From positions 21,820,769 through 21,884,768 of the forward strand of contig ML679956.1 in the NCBI GenBank assembly GCA_007922225.1: a stretch of 64,000 nucleotides of DNA. Direction: 5' to 3'. This document shows positions 33,781 to 44,659 of the stretch, in pieces. A model generated the notes under the pieces. It made no database searches. It was given only the letters and a program-made list of their open reading frames with translations, and was not told the origin of the DNA. This stretch comes from Emydura subglobosa. Taxonomy: Eukaryota; Chordata; Testudines; Chelidae. Every line of letters starts with the position of its first letter. Position 1 is the stretch's first letter. The translations under genes and the position numbers were made by a program.

Positions 33781-34001
33781 AGGCAATTACTATGTAAATA
33801 TCATGTCACTACACAGTAATTACTGTGGGCCAGATTCTGCCACTCTAACTCATATCGAGTAGTGCCTTGTTTAGTCAATTGACCCATTGATTTCAGTGCA
33901 ACTGCTTCTGGAGTTTTGTATTCAGTATGAGTGAGGGTGGCAGAATCTGCCCTTGTGTAATTAAATGGTCAACAAGCAATTTCTATGTAAGTATCACATA
34001 A
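33781..34001. repeat. Palindromic MITE flanked by a 27-bp direct repeat
   Basis: Arms at 33,827-33,850 and 33,930-33,953 are inverted (GGGCCAGATTCTGCCACTCT against GGGCAGATTCTGCCACCCTC). Outside them, AATTACTATGTAAATATCA (33,785-33,803) and AATTTCTATGTAAGTATCA (33,978-33,996) form a direct repeat, and TAATTAC words are inverted next to the arms. The direct repeat is too long for a normal target duplication, so the unit may be an insertion within a tandem repeat, or a longer composite. Confidence 0.6.
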
Positions 34002-34315
34002 GAGAACCCTATAAAAAATCTCTAACAAGAGCAACAAATATATTTAAATATTTCATTATTAGATTCAACCTGCCCTGTCTCTATTATCATTAGAAGGACA
34101 CTTTATACTGTACTTCAATCTCCTATTCCCTGTTCCCCCACCTATCCAATTTTTTGTTTGTTTGAATCAAAGAACAAAATGATGACACAACAATGGAAGA
34201 GAAGTGTCCGAACAAAAATATGCCTGTCTTCACCTACCTATCCACAGAGATGCCTAGCCTGTTGCAGTAATCGTACAGCAAAAGCTGTAGGTACACTGGA
34301 AGGAGGAACCATATT
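34002..34315. other. No gene seen
   Basis: Unique AT-rich DNA without ORFs or clear repeats. Confidence 0.4.
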
Positions 34316-34319
34316 TTAG

Positions 34320-34570
34320 TCGATATGGAATTGGACTGGGACTCAAAAGATCTGCATTCAGATCTTGGCTTAGCTACATACTTCTTCTAGCTACGTATGT
34401 CTTATGTGACCTTCAGCAACTTACTTACTCTACCCTGTGTGTTAGCTCCCCATATGTAAAATGGAGATAGTACTTTGCTACCTCACAGGAGTGCTGGGAG
34501 GATAACATCTATTAATGATTGTGAGAGGGATCAGATATTGCAATAATGAGGACAATATAAGTAGATGGAT
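34320..34570 (+). repeat. MIR-like SINE, near full length
   Basis: Plus-strand order: GGACTGGGACTCAAAAGATC, GATCTTGGCTTAGCTAC, TGTGACCTTCAGCAACTTAC, CCCATATGTAAAATGGAGAT, then CACAGGAGTGCTGGGAGGAT and a tail. This spans the tRNA-derived part, the core and the 3' end. Confidence 0.8.
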
Positions 34571-34654
34571 AATTTTTTTCATCACATTGAGCCTACTGTG
34601 TGTTGGCTTTGTTCTTTTTCCACTAAGCATAAAAAAAATCTAATAATTCTAATA

Positions 34655-34905
34655 CTTTGTACTTGGATTCTTTCCTCTAAGGAGCTCAAAGCACTGTGAA
34701 AACACTAATGATTTAAGAGTCTGCTTCTTTTCCTAATGAAATAAATGACAACACTTCTATTGAATTTGTTGGAAGCATGATCAAGCCACAAGATTCACAA
34801 CATGCCAGGGAGTTAGGTCAGTATTATTGTACCCACTTTACAGATAAATAAATAGAATCCCAGAAAGCATGTGATTTTCTACAGTGAACAAGTGAATAGA
34901 ACCAA
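34655..34905 (-). repeat. MIR-like SINE (antisense)
   Basis: GAGCTCAAAGCACTGTGAAA at the left and ACCCACTTTACAGATAAATA, AATCCCAGAAAGCATGTGAT at the right are reverse complements of MIR tail and core. Oriented opposite to its neighbour at 34,320-34,570. Confidence 0.65.
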
Positions 34906-35925
34906 GGCCAAATTCTTGTTACCTAAGAGAGCAGAACTCTGCTAAAGTCATGGCTGGAGCCTGATCCTGCTGACATTGAAGTAAATGGCATTGCACCACT
35001 CATGCCAGTGATGAGTTTGATCCCCGGTCTCCTGCTTTACTGACCAGACCATGTGACAATGGTTAACTGAGGAGATAAAATGAACAATCAAGAGGCCAAA
35101 GCACCACCCACCTCCAACAATAACAAAGATGCTATAGTGTACATTAACCAAACCCAAAAGATGTTTTAGTCAGACTCATTACAGATGTAACCCACCAGCA
35201 TCTAATTGGTATTCCGTATCTTTCAGCTGTGACCTAGAAAGAAAGAGTGGAGCAGAAGAAAGTGATACAAAGAAATTCTTGTTATGGTCTTGGAGTTGTA
35301 GGACAAATGCCTATCCCTATACTGTACATACATAAACAGCTCTTTCTCAGCTGCACTTTAATGTTGCTATACCTTCAATTGCAATTACATTGAATCACAT
35401 TGCAACAAATCTTTGTAATGCCAATCTCATCTTTCCACCTCATTGACAGCTCTGGAGATGCATCTGAAATTCATAGTAGCCTCATAGCCTATGGCAAGAG
35501 AAATCCATGCTGCTAAAATTTTATTTTAGAATTCAAGCTGGTTTCCCTCAGACTAGGACTCTCCGTTTTTAATCTTTTTGCTGCCTAGCACATTGTATCA
35601 AAATAATCAGCCAATACTGTTAAACTGTCAGGGGTCTCTGCTGCCTCTCAATTTTATCAGAAGAAATAAATACTGTAACATATAACTAAAAATAATCCAT
35701 CTAGATAGGATTTTTAACATTAATAAAATTAAAATCAGAAAAAAATGTGTATAAACTTTGACTTGATGACTCCCTTCCCTTTTACAGAGAGAAACGGCTT
35801 GAGTAGAATATTCAGGCTGATTTAGTGCTCAGGCTGATAGGGACTCTAGGCTGGATCCCAAATTTGAACACCATTCAAAGGCTGAAATATTTAAAAATCC
35901 CACAAAAGGAGATATTTCCAAATTA
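34906..35925. other. No gene; one palindromic-family scrap
   Basis: GGCCAAATTCTTGTTACC at 34,908-34,925 and GGAGCCTGATCCTGCTGACA at 34,956-34,975 recall the palindromic family. The rest is unique AT-rich DNA. Confidence 0.4.
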
Positions 35926-35929
35926 ATGG

Positions 35930-36135
35930 CATTGCCCGAATGCCTTGGCTCCTTGCACCCCACCAGGAAGGTTTATTATTTTCTGGTAAAATGTTGCTTG
36001 AATGGGGAGTGGTAGTCAGTGATGCGTCAGAGCTGCTCTTTGAAGACATTAAAAAGCTGAATGCACAACAAAGAACAGATGTTCCAGCATGCTTTATTTA
36101 TGCACCCATCAGCAATCTTCCAATGACCACAAAAC
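35930..36135. promoter_or_regulatory. Possible conserved non-coding element
   Basis: Unique complex sequence with GTCAGTGATGCGTCAGAGCT (AP-1/CRE-like), AACAAAGAACAGATG (SOX/E-box-like) and CTTTATTTATGCACCC. An open frame of about 60 codons passes through it (35,940 onward) but it reads on into a poly-T and a GT repeat, so coding is unlikely. Confidence 0.25.
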
Positions 36136-36140
36136 ACAGG

Positions 36141-36159
36141 CTTTTTTTTTTTTTTTTTT
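36141..36159. repeat. Poly-T run
   Basis: About 19 T in a row, possibly the reversed tail of an unrecognised retroposon. Confidence 0.9.
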
Positions 36160-36220
36160 ACTCTTCACAATATTATTTTCTGATCAACTCACACTATATT
36201 TTTTCTACAGCTGAAGTCCT

Positions 36221-36222
<2 letters not shown>

Positions 36223-36257
<35 letters not shown>

Positions 36258-36260
36258 CGT
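36223..36260. repeat. (GT)n microsatellite
   Basis: About 15 uninterrupted GT units followed by GCGTGCGTTTGTGCTTGTGC, a decayed extension. Confidence 0.95.
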
Positions 36261-36339
36261 TTGTGCTTGTGCTTGAAAGTCTGCTTCTATCAAAAGCAGG
36301 CGTCTATTGAACTGTAGAACAGGTGTGGATTCTGCAATT

Positions 36340-36860
36340 AGATCACATTTCAGAGAGCGAGAGAGACACTGAGGGTAATAATGGCGGTGAATTTTTCACA
36401 GTCAAATGCAACACCATAGCGACCAGTAACAATGAAGAATAATAGGTATTAGTATTAGGGTGATTATTTTTAGTTTATTGAACCATTTGATTGAATACTG
36501 CCATAAGGCACCGTTAACGTGTGCACAGCACTCGCCAGCTGTAGAGCAAACTTGTTTTACTGGCACTTATCTGGAATTCTCATCTCACACCCCTCTCTGC
36601 TCACAATTGGAATGAAAGTAGCGATTAGGAAGTGAGTTGTAATGCAGATTAAATGTTATGATGTACCAAGCTCCTGATAGGTTATTAAAACTCCCTTGCA
36701 TTTGTGATGTTAAAGATATACTGTGAGCATATTTCTCAGCTCCTCTACCTTTTTTAATGATGAAACAAAAGGACGTTTCAAAAATGCATTTGTAACCAGG
36801 AGTCTTTTTAATAGCAAGCAGCCACATTTATGATCTTGCTGTGTGTGGTTTACACCTGCA
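36340..36860. promoter_or_regulatory. Possible conserved non-coding element
   Basis: Unique, repeat-free and complex: TAATAATGGCGGTGAATTTT, AACACCATAGCGACCAGTAA, TTAACGTGTGCACAGCACTC, TGGAATGAAAGTAGCGATTA. It keeps several CpG in AT-rich context, which is unusual for neutral DNA of this region. Alignment to chicken or alligator would decide. Confidence 0.3.
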
Positions 36861-36958
36861 TGCTGTAAATATATATTAAGTATGAAAAAACTTGTGTTAC
36901 CAGTATTGGTAGATCTGATTTAAACTGGTGTAAGGCCTCAGAGCTACCTATGCCCAAT

Positions 36959-37044
36959 GGGCCAAATCTTCAGCTGATGTAAATTGGCATCACTCCATTA
37001 AAGTCGAGGGAGCTATATCAATTTACACCAGCTGAGGCTCTGGA
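36959..37044. repeat. Short palindromic MITE
   Basis: Arms GGGCCAAATCTTCAGCTGAT and, from the right end, CCAGAGCCTCAGCTGGTGTA; both continue into GTAAATTG. Centre has CTCCATTAAAGTCGAGGGAG, itself nearly palindromic. Confidence 0.65.
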
Positions 37045-38195
37045 ACAAAGAGTAACAAAGGGAGAATGACAGCCTTCACTTGGAATTTCCTTGCATTTGT
37101 TGATATAACTCAGCGGCCTAGCTTTATTTTTGTACAATGTTTTGGACTTACATAGATGCTGAGAAATGTTAAACACAGAGAAAACCTTTAGTTCATCTTT
37201 CCTCTTCCAATTGTCCCCATTCTGCATTCCAAAGACATGGCCTATCATAATATTGGACAGTGAGCAAAATTCCTATCTCTTCCGATGGAGCTTGAAGCAG
37301 GCATTGTGCTCTCCCTTCAGGCACAGAATTTTTTCAAATTTATCGCTATCACTCAAGCTGCTCCCTTCTTTGTTAGTTGAGGACCCTCACTGGAAAGAAC
37401 AATCTTCCACAGATGTCACTTATATCCTGACTCTCTCATTATGTCACCTTCAGTTATTGTTAGTAAAAGTAATAGCAGAAGCAGTAGTATTTTACAGTGT
37501 CTAAAAATGTACTAGAAGCCTCATAATAAAGATGAATCTTCTAATGTTATCTTTGAAGATTAAGCAAACTAAATCTAAATCTTATTCAAGGACTTAGCAT
37601 GCACTCTGTAAATATCATAGTCACATTTCAATTCTTTTTGTTTTGTTAATTATAATACATTTTAAAACTGATTAAAAGGAGTTATTTTTTCAACATTCCT
37701 TTTATATTAGATCCATGATTTTTTAATTTACATTTGATTCAATGGGGTAAGAGCAGCACTACTACTTTTTTCTTGGACATCATGCCAGTTTCTTTGCAGA
37801 TGTTGCAACATCAACATTCTTGCTCTGATTTTGTATTGCAATCTTACTGTGCATTGACACACTTCCATTTATTCATCTGACTGAATAGGGCCACAAGGCA
37901 AAGAGAACGTATGATAACAGCGCACAGTATGCATTACCTAGTGTTTTTATTCCAAAAAAAATTCTGGCAAATGTAATACTTGGTGCGCATACAGAAATCC
38001 TGTGCTGAATTTTGGCAAAGGCTGGCAAAAAAAATAAACACCCAATACCTCCAAAGGGCACACCCTGTGATGTAAATTTTAGTATGCATTAAGCGAGTTA
38101 CAAGAACTGCAACAGGACTCCATACTATGTCCTTGCACACACAGTGAGAATGATGTACAATATGTTATCAAAATCATTTTGAAAAGTAACACTGC
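37045..38195. other. No gene seen
   Basis: Unique AT-rich DNA. ORFs at 37,018-37,504 lie opposite one another on the two strands with no domain. Confidence 0.45.
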
Positions 38196-38199
38196 ATGT

Positions 38200-38500
38200 T
38201 TGTAGCAAAACAGCGGGAGTCCTGTGGCACCATAAAGACTAACAAATTTATTTGGGCATAAGCTTTTGTGGGCATGCAGTTTGGTAGGTATATATACACA
38301 TGCAAGGACGGGTGAGTTACCTCACAGTGAGGAGGGCAAGTGTTAACGACGTAAATGCAATCAGGGTGGATGAGGCCATTCACAACAGTTGATGAGAAGG
38401 TGTGAATGTCAAAAGAGGGAACATTATTTTATGGAGTGGGCTAGCCACTCCCAGTCTCTATTCAGACCTAGTCTGATAGTGTCAAGCATGTTTTGTAGCT
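38200..38500 (-). repeat. Turtle-type repeat, probably Penelope-like 3' end (antisense)
   Basis: AGTCCTGTGGCACCATAAAG, ACTAACAAATTTATTTGGGC, ATAAGCTTTTGTGGGC, then GGTGAGTTACCTCACAGTGA, GATGAGAAGGTGTGAATGTC and TAGCCACTCCCAGTCTCTAT. Same family as 21,530-21,760 but longer. The minus ORF at 38,174-38,383 is part of its non-coding 3' end. Confidence 0.65.
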
Positions 38501-40925
38501 TCTTTCCAAACATAAATAGTTTGGATACTTTATTTATTGTTATTTTAACTTCTTTGCTTTTCTGTCAAGGCCAGTGGTTTGAAAGGTACAAAGATAAACT
38601 CACGACTTTTTGTGCCATTCTATTTCTCGAAAATAAGCCAACATAATTTAATTTGCTTTAAAATTGCATATTGGAAGAGAAGTTGCATGCCAACCTTTAG
38701 CCCACTGAACAAAAGAATTGCTGAGTTACAATAGCCTATTCAAATATGATTTAGAGTGGAAATGCAGATGCCTGATAATTTGTCTTCTCATACCAGTTCA
38801 TATTAGAATTGCCCATGTCTTTGTGGTACAACAACCAGAACTGAAGCTGTCTGTCATGGGGACATGTGACCATAAGGGATACCCGCTTATGCAAGCTCTC
38901 TAAAATAATGTCCTCCATTGCTGTAATTAACACTAACAAGAACAGTCAATTGAAAAAAAACCACATGGACAGAAACCTGCATATTAAAGTACAAGCAAAT
39001 ATGGAGGAAAAGAAGTTGAAAAATACTCCCATATGTTCTTTAATACAAAGAGGGAAGGTCAGATTCATATATAGGTTTACTATGAAAAATTAGCAAGTAG
39101 AGAAAAATGTCATTTTTCTCAGGTGAGTAGCTCATCCCAACATTCTCACTTAAAGAATCTGGTCGCCAGTGAGAAGCATTATCAAGAGACAGATGAGGGG
39201 AATGACAAACATATCCTAATGCATGCAGAAGAATGTTTGTCAACCAAAAATCCAGGGTCATTCTTCTACCATTGACTGAAAGACTTGCTTGCCAAAAGCT
39301 GCATCAGAGGAAGAAATTAAGTCAAGCTTATAATACTTCTTGAAAGTATGCGTGTTTGACCATGTAATGACTAGCTAAATACTGTCTGTCTTTCTGGAAG
39401 GCCTGAGCCCTGTATCTTATTGAGTGAATTCTAATGCCCTAAGGAGGGACAGGCCTCTGGAAAATTTCTGTTCCACTTAGGTATTGATGAGATAGAAGTG
39501 ACGACGGAAGCCTACAGACCATGAATTCAGTCTCATGAAAGTTACCATCCTGCGGAGGTAAATCTTCATTGCCCACCTGTACCACTAAACTCTTTTGGAT
39601 GTTTTAGCTTAGGGCACAGTGGTGGGAGACCTATACACTGTGATTTATTTTAGAGAGGATCCCTGTGAAGTAATGATGACTACATTGTTCTTAGGAAACA
39701 TTCCACGTTTCCTCTCCAAGGGCAGAGCCTCTAACACAGATATCCTCTTGTAGCCATGATAACTCTTATGATGGCTCCCATTATATTTCTATTCATAAAA
39801 GAAGATGGATGTGTCCTTAAGAGTTTGGGTGAAGTAGCTGGGAGAGCTTGAACTAATTGATCGACTCCATTTGAGGTACTTGGAGTTGTCTACCTTAAAG
39901 AAACATATCATAGGCCTAATCCTGAGATATGCTGACCTCTTGCAAATCCTATGGAGGTTGGCAGGAGTCCTGGGCACTTAGCATCACATAGGATAAGAAC
40001 CTATATGAGGAGAGGACAACGTATAGTTTTCCTTGGTATCCAATATGCACACTTGGGCAGTGATCTATCCATTAAACTCTCCATTGTGAAGAGAACTGAA
40101 CACATGCACCAATTCAGTTTAGCTTTGAGGAAATTCTTGGTTATACCTTTATGCCAGTGTCCAAAATTAGCTCAATTGATTGGATTTTGTTTGTTTGTTT
40201 TTGGGGGGGTTTTTTTGGTAATACTAGAATAGTATTGATCACAGATTCAGGGTATGTCTTGCATGCTGTCTCCTGATTTTCATCAGTCGATTGGTCCATT
40301 ACGGGCATCTGAGCTGTAATATGGAATCAGACTTTGGTGCAGGTGATCCACTGAGGGATGTGAAAGGAAGTGAAGGCTCTACTGTAAGCGCCACTATGAA
40401 CAGAACCATAACCTTCTTTGCCCACCATAATGAGACCAGAATGCCACTACATTTTCTCTTTAGATTTTAGAAGAATTCTAGGAGGAGAGGGTTAGAACGG
40501 GGAGCTGGCCCTATCATTATTGGAATAATGTATATATGGTTACAGTCCAGCATTGTCTTTTCCTGCATAGGTGCTATGACATTTTTCACTGATGGGAAGT
40601 GATCTCTGCATGATAAGTTTCATTGCCTTATTAGTGCCTGGAAAATTAATGCCTTCAAGCTCCTGAATGAATTGACCTCTGGCTGAACCAGTCTGCTGTC
40701 TCTGAGAGTCCCTCTTTCATTTATATAGGCCAGATGCTACCATCCTTATTCATGAAAAATTGTACTTTACACTTCATGTTGTTTCATCAGAAGATACAGC
40801 TCAGTGTGAACTGGGCCTCAAAACTAAAAGGCCCAGTTACTTACAATGAGATATTTTGGTGGCCAAGAAGTTACTTTTTCACTTTAAAATGAATATGGAT
40901 GGTTGTGGCAATGAAAAGATTAGTA
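38501..40925. other. No gene recognised
   Basis: Long stretch without a known repeat. Between about 39,100 and 40,700 the sequence has even base composition and few CpG, and might be an old antisense retroelement, but no motif could be read. T/G homopolymers at 40,186-40,218 (GTTTGTTTGTTTTTGGGGGG). Confidence 0.35.
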
Positions 40926-40929
40926 GGTT

Positions 40930-41012
40930 AGTTAATAGTGCCCCAAACTGTGCTAGGCACTACAAAGAAAACAAAAAGAGACACAGTCCCCGCTAGTTTG
41001 TAATTTAAATTG
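40930..41012 (-). repeat. Amniote SINE/LINE 3'-tail fragment
   Basis: CAAACTGTGCTAGGCACTAC, AGAGACACAGTCCCCGCTAG and TTTGTAATTTAAAT: degenerate version of the tail at 470-597, same strand. Confidence 0.55.
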
Positions 41013-43560
41013 TATATATGGCACAAGTGAAAATTTCCAGCATTAGTGAGGGGATGGACTAAATGAAGAACAGGATTATAGCAATACAGTTACATGACAA
41101 TTCAGTTTATAAAACAGGGCCTGATTCTTCAATCCTAATTCAGGCAAAACATTTGCCTACTGGAATCACTGAAGAAAATGGACCTTTTGAAAAATAAGAA
41201 CGACAATAAAGGGCATGTGATGAAAACACTGTGGAGATAAATTGATGGTGACATATATACTGTGATAAAAATATGTTGTGAAACTAAATAAAAGAGTTCA
41301 GCTGTTTGAAGTTCGACTTGTTGAGTAAATATACTTAACATTAGTATGAGATGGAGCAGCAGGGAAATACCTGGTAAACAGAAAATACCAACCACCTGGT
41401 ACCTAGAGAGCTGTTATAATTATATTTATTTCACACTAATGATAAAAATGTAGAAATGATCTATATTATTTATGCTTATGATACATCATATGTTAAAACA
41501 ACATGTTATACCCAGACAATGCATTCATCACCATCTTGTTTGAGAGGGAACTTTTATTATCAACACGTATAGTTTTCACAGCATGTATTATTAACATGAT
41601 GTTCTTATACTAGCTACCTCATGAATTGCCACAACCTGATTTCTTGGCTATTAAAGTGGTATGTCAGCCCCATCGCCACCTCCCTCCCTGCCTCCCCCCA
41701 ACCAAACACCTGGACATCACTTTCCTGGCTAATGTTCTGTACAGTGTGACATAATGACCATATAATCTTTAGCATGACCAACCATGATCACAGAAAAAGA
41801 CTGAATAGATAAACCCATTATGAGGAAGTAACAACAGAGGGGTCGCCATGGATATATGCATATAGTCATTTAATATTCCTGCTTGAAGTTTGCGCTCTGT
41901 CCATGACTACTGAAAGTAGAATAAATATGAATATATTGCAGTCTAGAAGAAATCCTAGGTTTTACCATGCAAGAGATCCACATCTGACACAAATTCACTC
42001 CTTCAGACCTGAAGAGCTAAACCGAATTGTTTCTTAGAAGGCAGAATGCTTAGACCCTAAGGAACGGATATTCTTGAATTAATCTGCACTGTTTCCAGAA
42101 CATCCTTGATAGACTCTGGAAGGATCCTAATTTAACCTTCCTATTCTGGAGAGTCTATCTTTAAGCCCCTAACGTGTGGAGGGTAAGCAAAAATTCACAT
42201 ATGTGGATATTTCTTGAGGCCCCTAAAGGGGCTCCAATGCAATAATACATTTTGTAATGTGGATTAAGGTCACATGTAAATTGGTCTCTCCTATCTGGGG
42301 TGATACAAATTCTGTGAAGCCAAGCGAACAGTCAAAAGACACTCACAATCTTGGAGGTGTTGAAAGCACTTGTTCTCTATTTCCATCTTCAGAATGGGGC
42401 ACGTTATATGTCAGCTGATTCTGTTATTCAGTTCTCAGGCACAGTGCTCTGTCACTAACAAGGTGAAATACTAGGTCATCTACATCAAGTTCCAAATTTT
42501 ATTTATTCGGGAACAGTTAGGTTTTATGATTTATGTTTCTTAATGGCTGACAGAAACTTTTCCAGAAGAAAAACGATTGGCAAGCTCTAAGGGAATGTAT
42601 CCTTTTACAGGCAATTTGGTTTTGAAGGGAAAGTTCCAAACTATTAATATGATAATTCCCTATGTCTAGAAATGGTTCAAAGTCAAAATATATGTTAGTG
42701 TGAGATATACACACCTTGATATACCGGCAGGTGAGCAAGTAACCTGCAATGCTTTGTTAAAAAAAAAAAAAACACAGGGTACCCAAAACTATGTCCCCAA
42801 AAAGTCGATCTGGGATTGAACCAAGTATTGTTTCATCAGTTCTTATTCAACCTCAGCACAGAGGTAGAAAGAAACATGTAAGGAGAAGAAATTAGAATGT
42901 AGCAGTGGGAAGAAAATTAGAAAACTGTGGACTTTTTCTGCATAGTGAGTCTCTCTCTCTCTCTCTCTCTCCATCTATCTACCAAAGCAACTGGCAGGTG
43001 CAGTATTATTCTGCAGATGGACCAGGAGTGGCACACATACAATTATATAAGTCTGGCACACATGTGTTTCTGCTTTACGTTATATGCCAGCTGACCCACC
43101 GGTAGCCAGAGCTGAGGGGACATCCCCAACAGTTGTTGTACATGGAGAGGAATCAGTCCACTGGCAGTACAGTATTAACCCTCCTCCAAAACAGATCCTG
43201 TATCTGAGCCAGAGCAATCGCACTCACTTTCTCTGCCCCATGACTGTCACTCTTTGTTTCTCTTCCCTTCCTTGTCATAATAGAAGTGAAGATTGTTTGG
43301 AGTGGGATTAAGTGGGCAAAGAACGTTCTGTAACACTTATGAGCTCCAAATGTACACGTGTGTTTCACATTCTTTTTCCATTCTTCTCATTTCAATAACA
43401 GCTTCTCTTGGGTTATTTTACGGTTGACTAGGGGAAGAGGAGGAAAGGAGAAGAAGGCTCTTGCTATTGTTCAAAATGATCACTATTTTTGATTGGGAGA
43501 CTACTTTTGTTAAACAATGCATCCATTTTCCCTTGGAAAAGGCCCAGTTTTGCTCACAAA
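41013..43560. other. No gene seen
   Basis: Unique AT-rich DNA with a poly-A of about 13 at 42,759-42,771 and a (TC)n run at 42,949-42,971. GGGCCTGATTCTTCAATCC at 41,116-41,134 is a single arm of the palindromic family without partner. Confidence 0.45.
42949..42971. repeat. (TC)n microsatellite
   Basis: About eleven TC units followed by CATCTATCTACC. Confidence 0.9.
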
Positions 43561-43568
43561 CCAATTTA

Positions 43569-43777
43569 GGTGTCAGATTTACTATAGTAACTAGGTGCTT
43601 AAAGAAGCAGATAGATGCCTCGTGGGATTTACAAAACTACCTCAGTGAGTTAGTTGCTTAACCACCATTGATTTAAAATGGAATTTAAACACCTAATCTG
43701 TTTAGGCATGTTTGTTAATCCCACGAGGCATCTATCTGCAGATTTAGGTGCCTAAATTCCTTTGTAAATCTGACCCA
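43569..43777. repeat. Fold-back MITE with about 75-base arms
   Basis: Left arm 43,569-43,645 and right arm 43,702-43,777 are inverted and share GCAGATAGATGCCTCGTGGG exactly, with GTCAGATTTAC at the tips. The centre (AACCACCATTGATTTAAAAT) is short. A distinct family from the GGGCCTGATT elements. Confidence 0.8.
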
Positions 43778-43779
43778 GA

Positions 43780-44540
43780 TTCAGTGGTCCCATTTTTTGC
43801 TTGAAAAATGTACTTCTTTTACTAAAAAAAGGAACTTGGCAAAAATTTACCCATTTTTCAGATGAATGAAAAAAAAATAGAGAAATCTTGGACCAGATTC
43901 TTGACCCCACTTTGTAGATGCAAAGGGACCACACAGTCAACATCATGCTCTCCCTAGTAATTCCCCAGTGCAAGGGAATCCCTGAATAGTATAGAGCTTG
44001 TGGATCAGCCTGTGCTCCCCCTCACAGCCTTCCCCACCATCTCAGAGGAGTGTCCAGGAAGAAGGGGAAGTAGCTGGACTGCCTGTGCCTGTCAGAACCT
44101 TGGGATCATGGGCAGCTGGAAGTAAGTTAGAGCATATTTCAGTAACACACAGTATTTTGAAGCCTTTTGTAAGGGGAATGCAAGATTTATAGAAGGGTAC
44201 AGCGTTTAAGGACATATCCCGTTGATCCAAGCTCAGGGCAGTCTCAAAAGAAAGAGAGATTTAGCCTGAAAAGTCAACCACACAATCCAAAAAAGGAAAT
44301 GATACAAAAAGTTTTAACATAATAAAGAAAACAAGAACAAAATTGGGTTCCTTTAAATACTTGACATTTATCACACCATGGGATTTACCTTTACCGTAGT
44401 ATTTAAAGGGTCCCCTACTCTTGTACTGGGGAATACTGCAAATAGCACAGTAAATTTAACTGCCATGAGCAGTAAATGTCAAGATTTTAATGGTGCCTAC
44501 TGGATGCCAGTTCGTTATGCAGCCATTCATATGTGCTAAT
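43780..44540. other. No gene seen
   Basis: Unique AT-rich DNA; GGACCAGATTCTTGACCCCA at 43,891-43,910 is another lone arm-like word. ORFs at 43,998-44,230 are opposite-strand shadows of each other. Confidence 0.4.
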
Positions 44541-44545
44541 ATATA

Positions 44546-44651
44546 GGGCCTGATTCTCATCTTAGTTACGCCTGCATAAATTAGGAGTAAATGATTGATT
44601 GATCGTCGAGATCAATCAGTGTAAAACCTACAAGTCATCAGAATCACGCCC
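44546..44651. repeat. Palindromic MITE with TA flanks
   Basis: Left tip GGGCCTGATTCTCATC and right tip, reverse-complemented, GGGCGTGATTCTGATG, each bordered by TA. Centre GATTGATTGATCGTCGAGATC is also symmetrical. TA flanks suggest a Tc1/mariner-like or similar mover. Confidence 0.7.
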
Positions 44652-44659
44652 TATTCCTC

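Noticed and set aside
35940..36317. 125-codon plus ORF
   Set aside because: Reads through a poly-T (poly-Phe) and a GT microsatellite (Cys-Val repeats).
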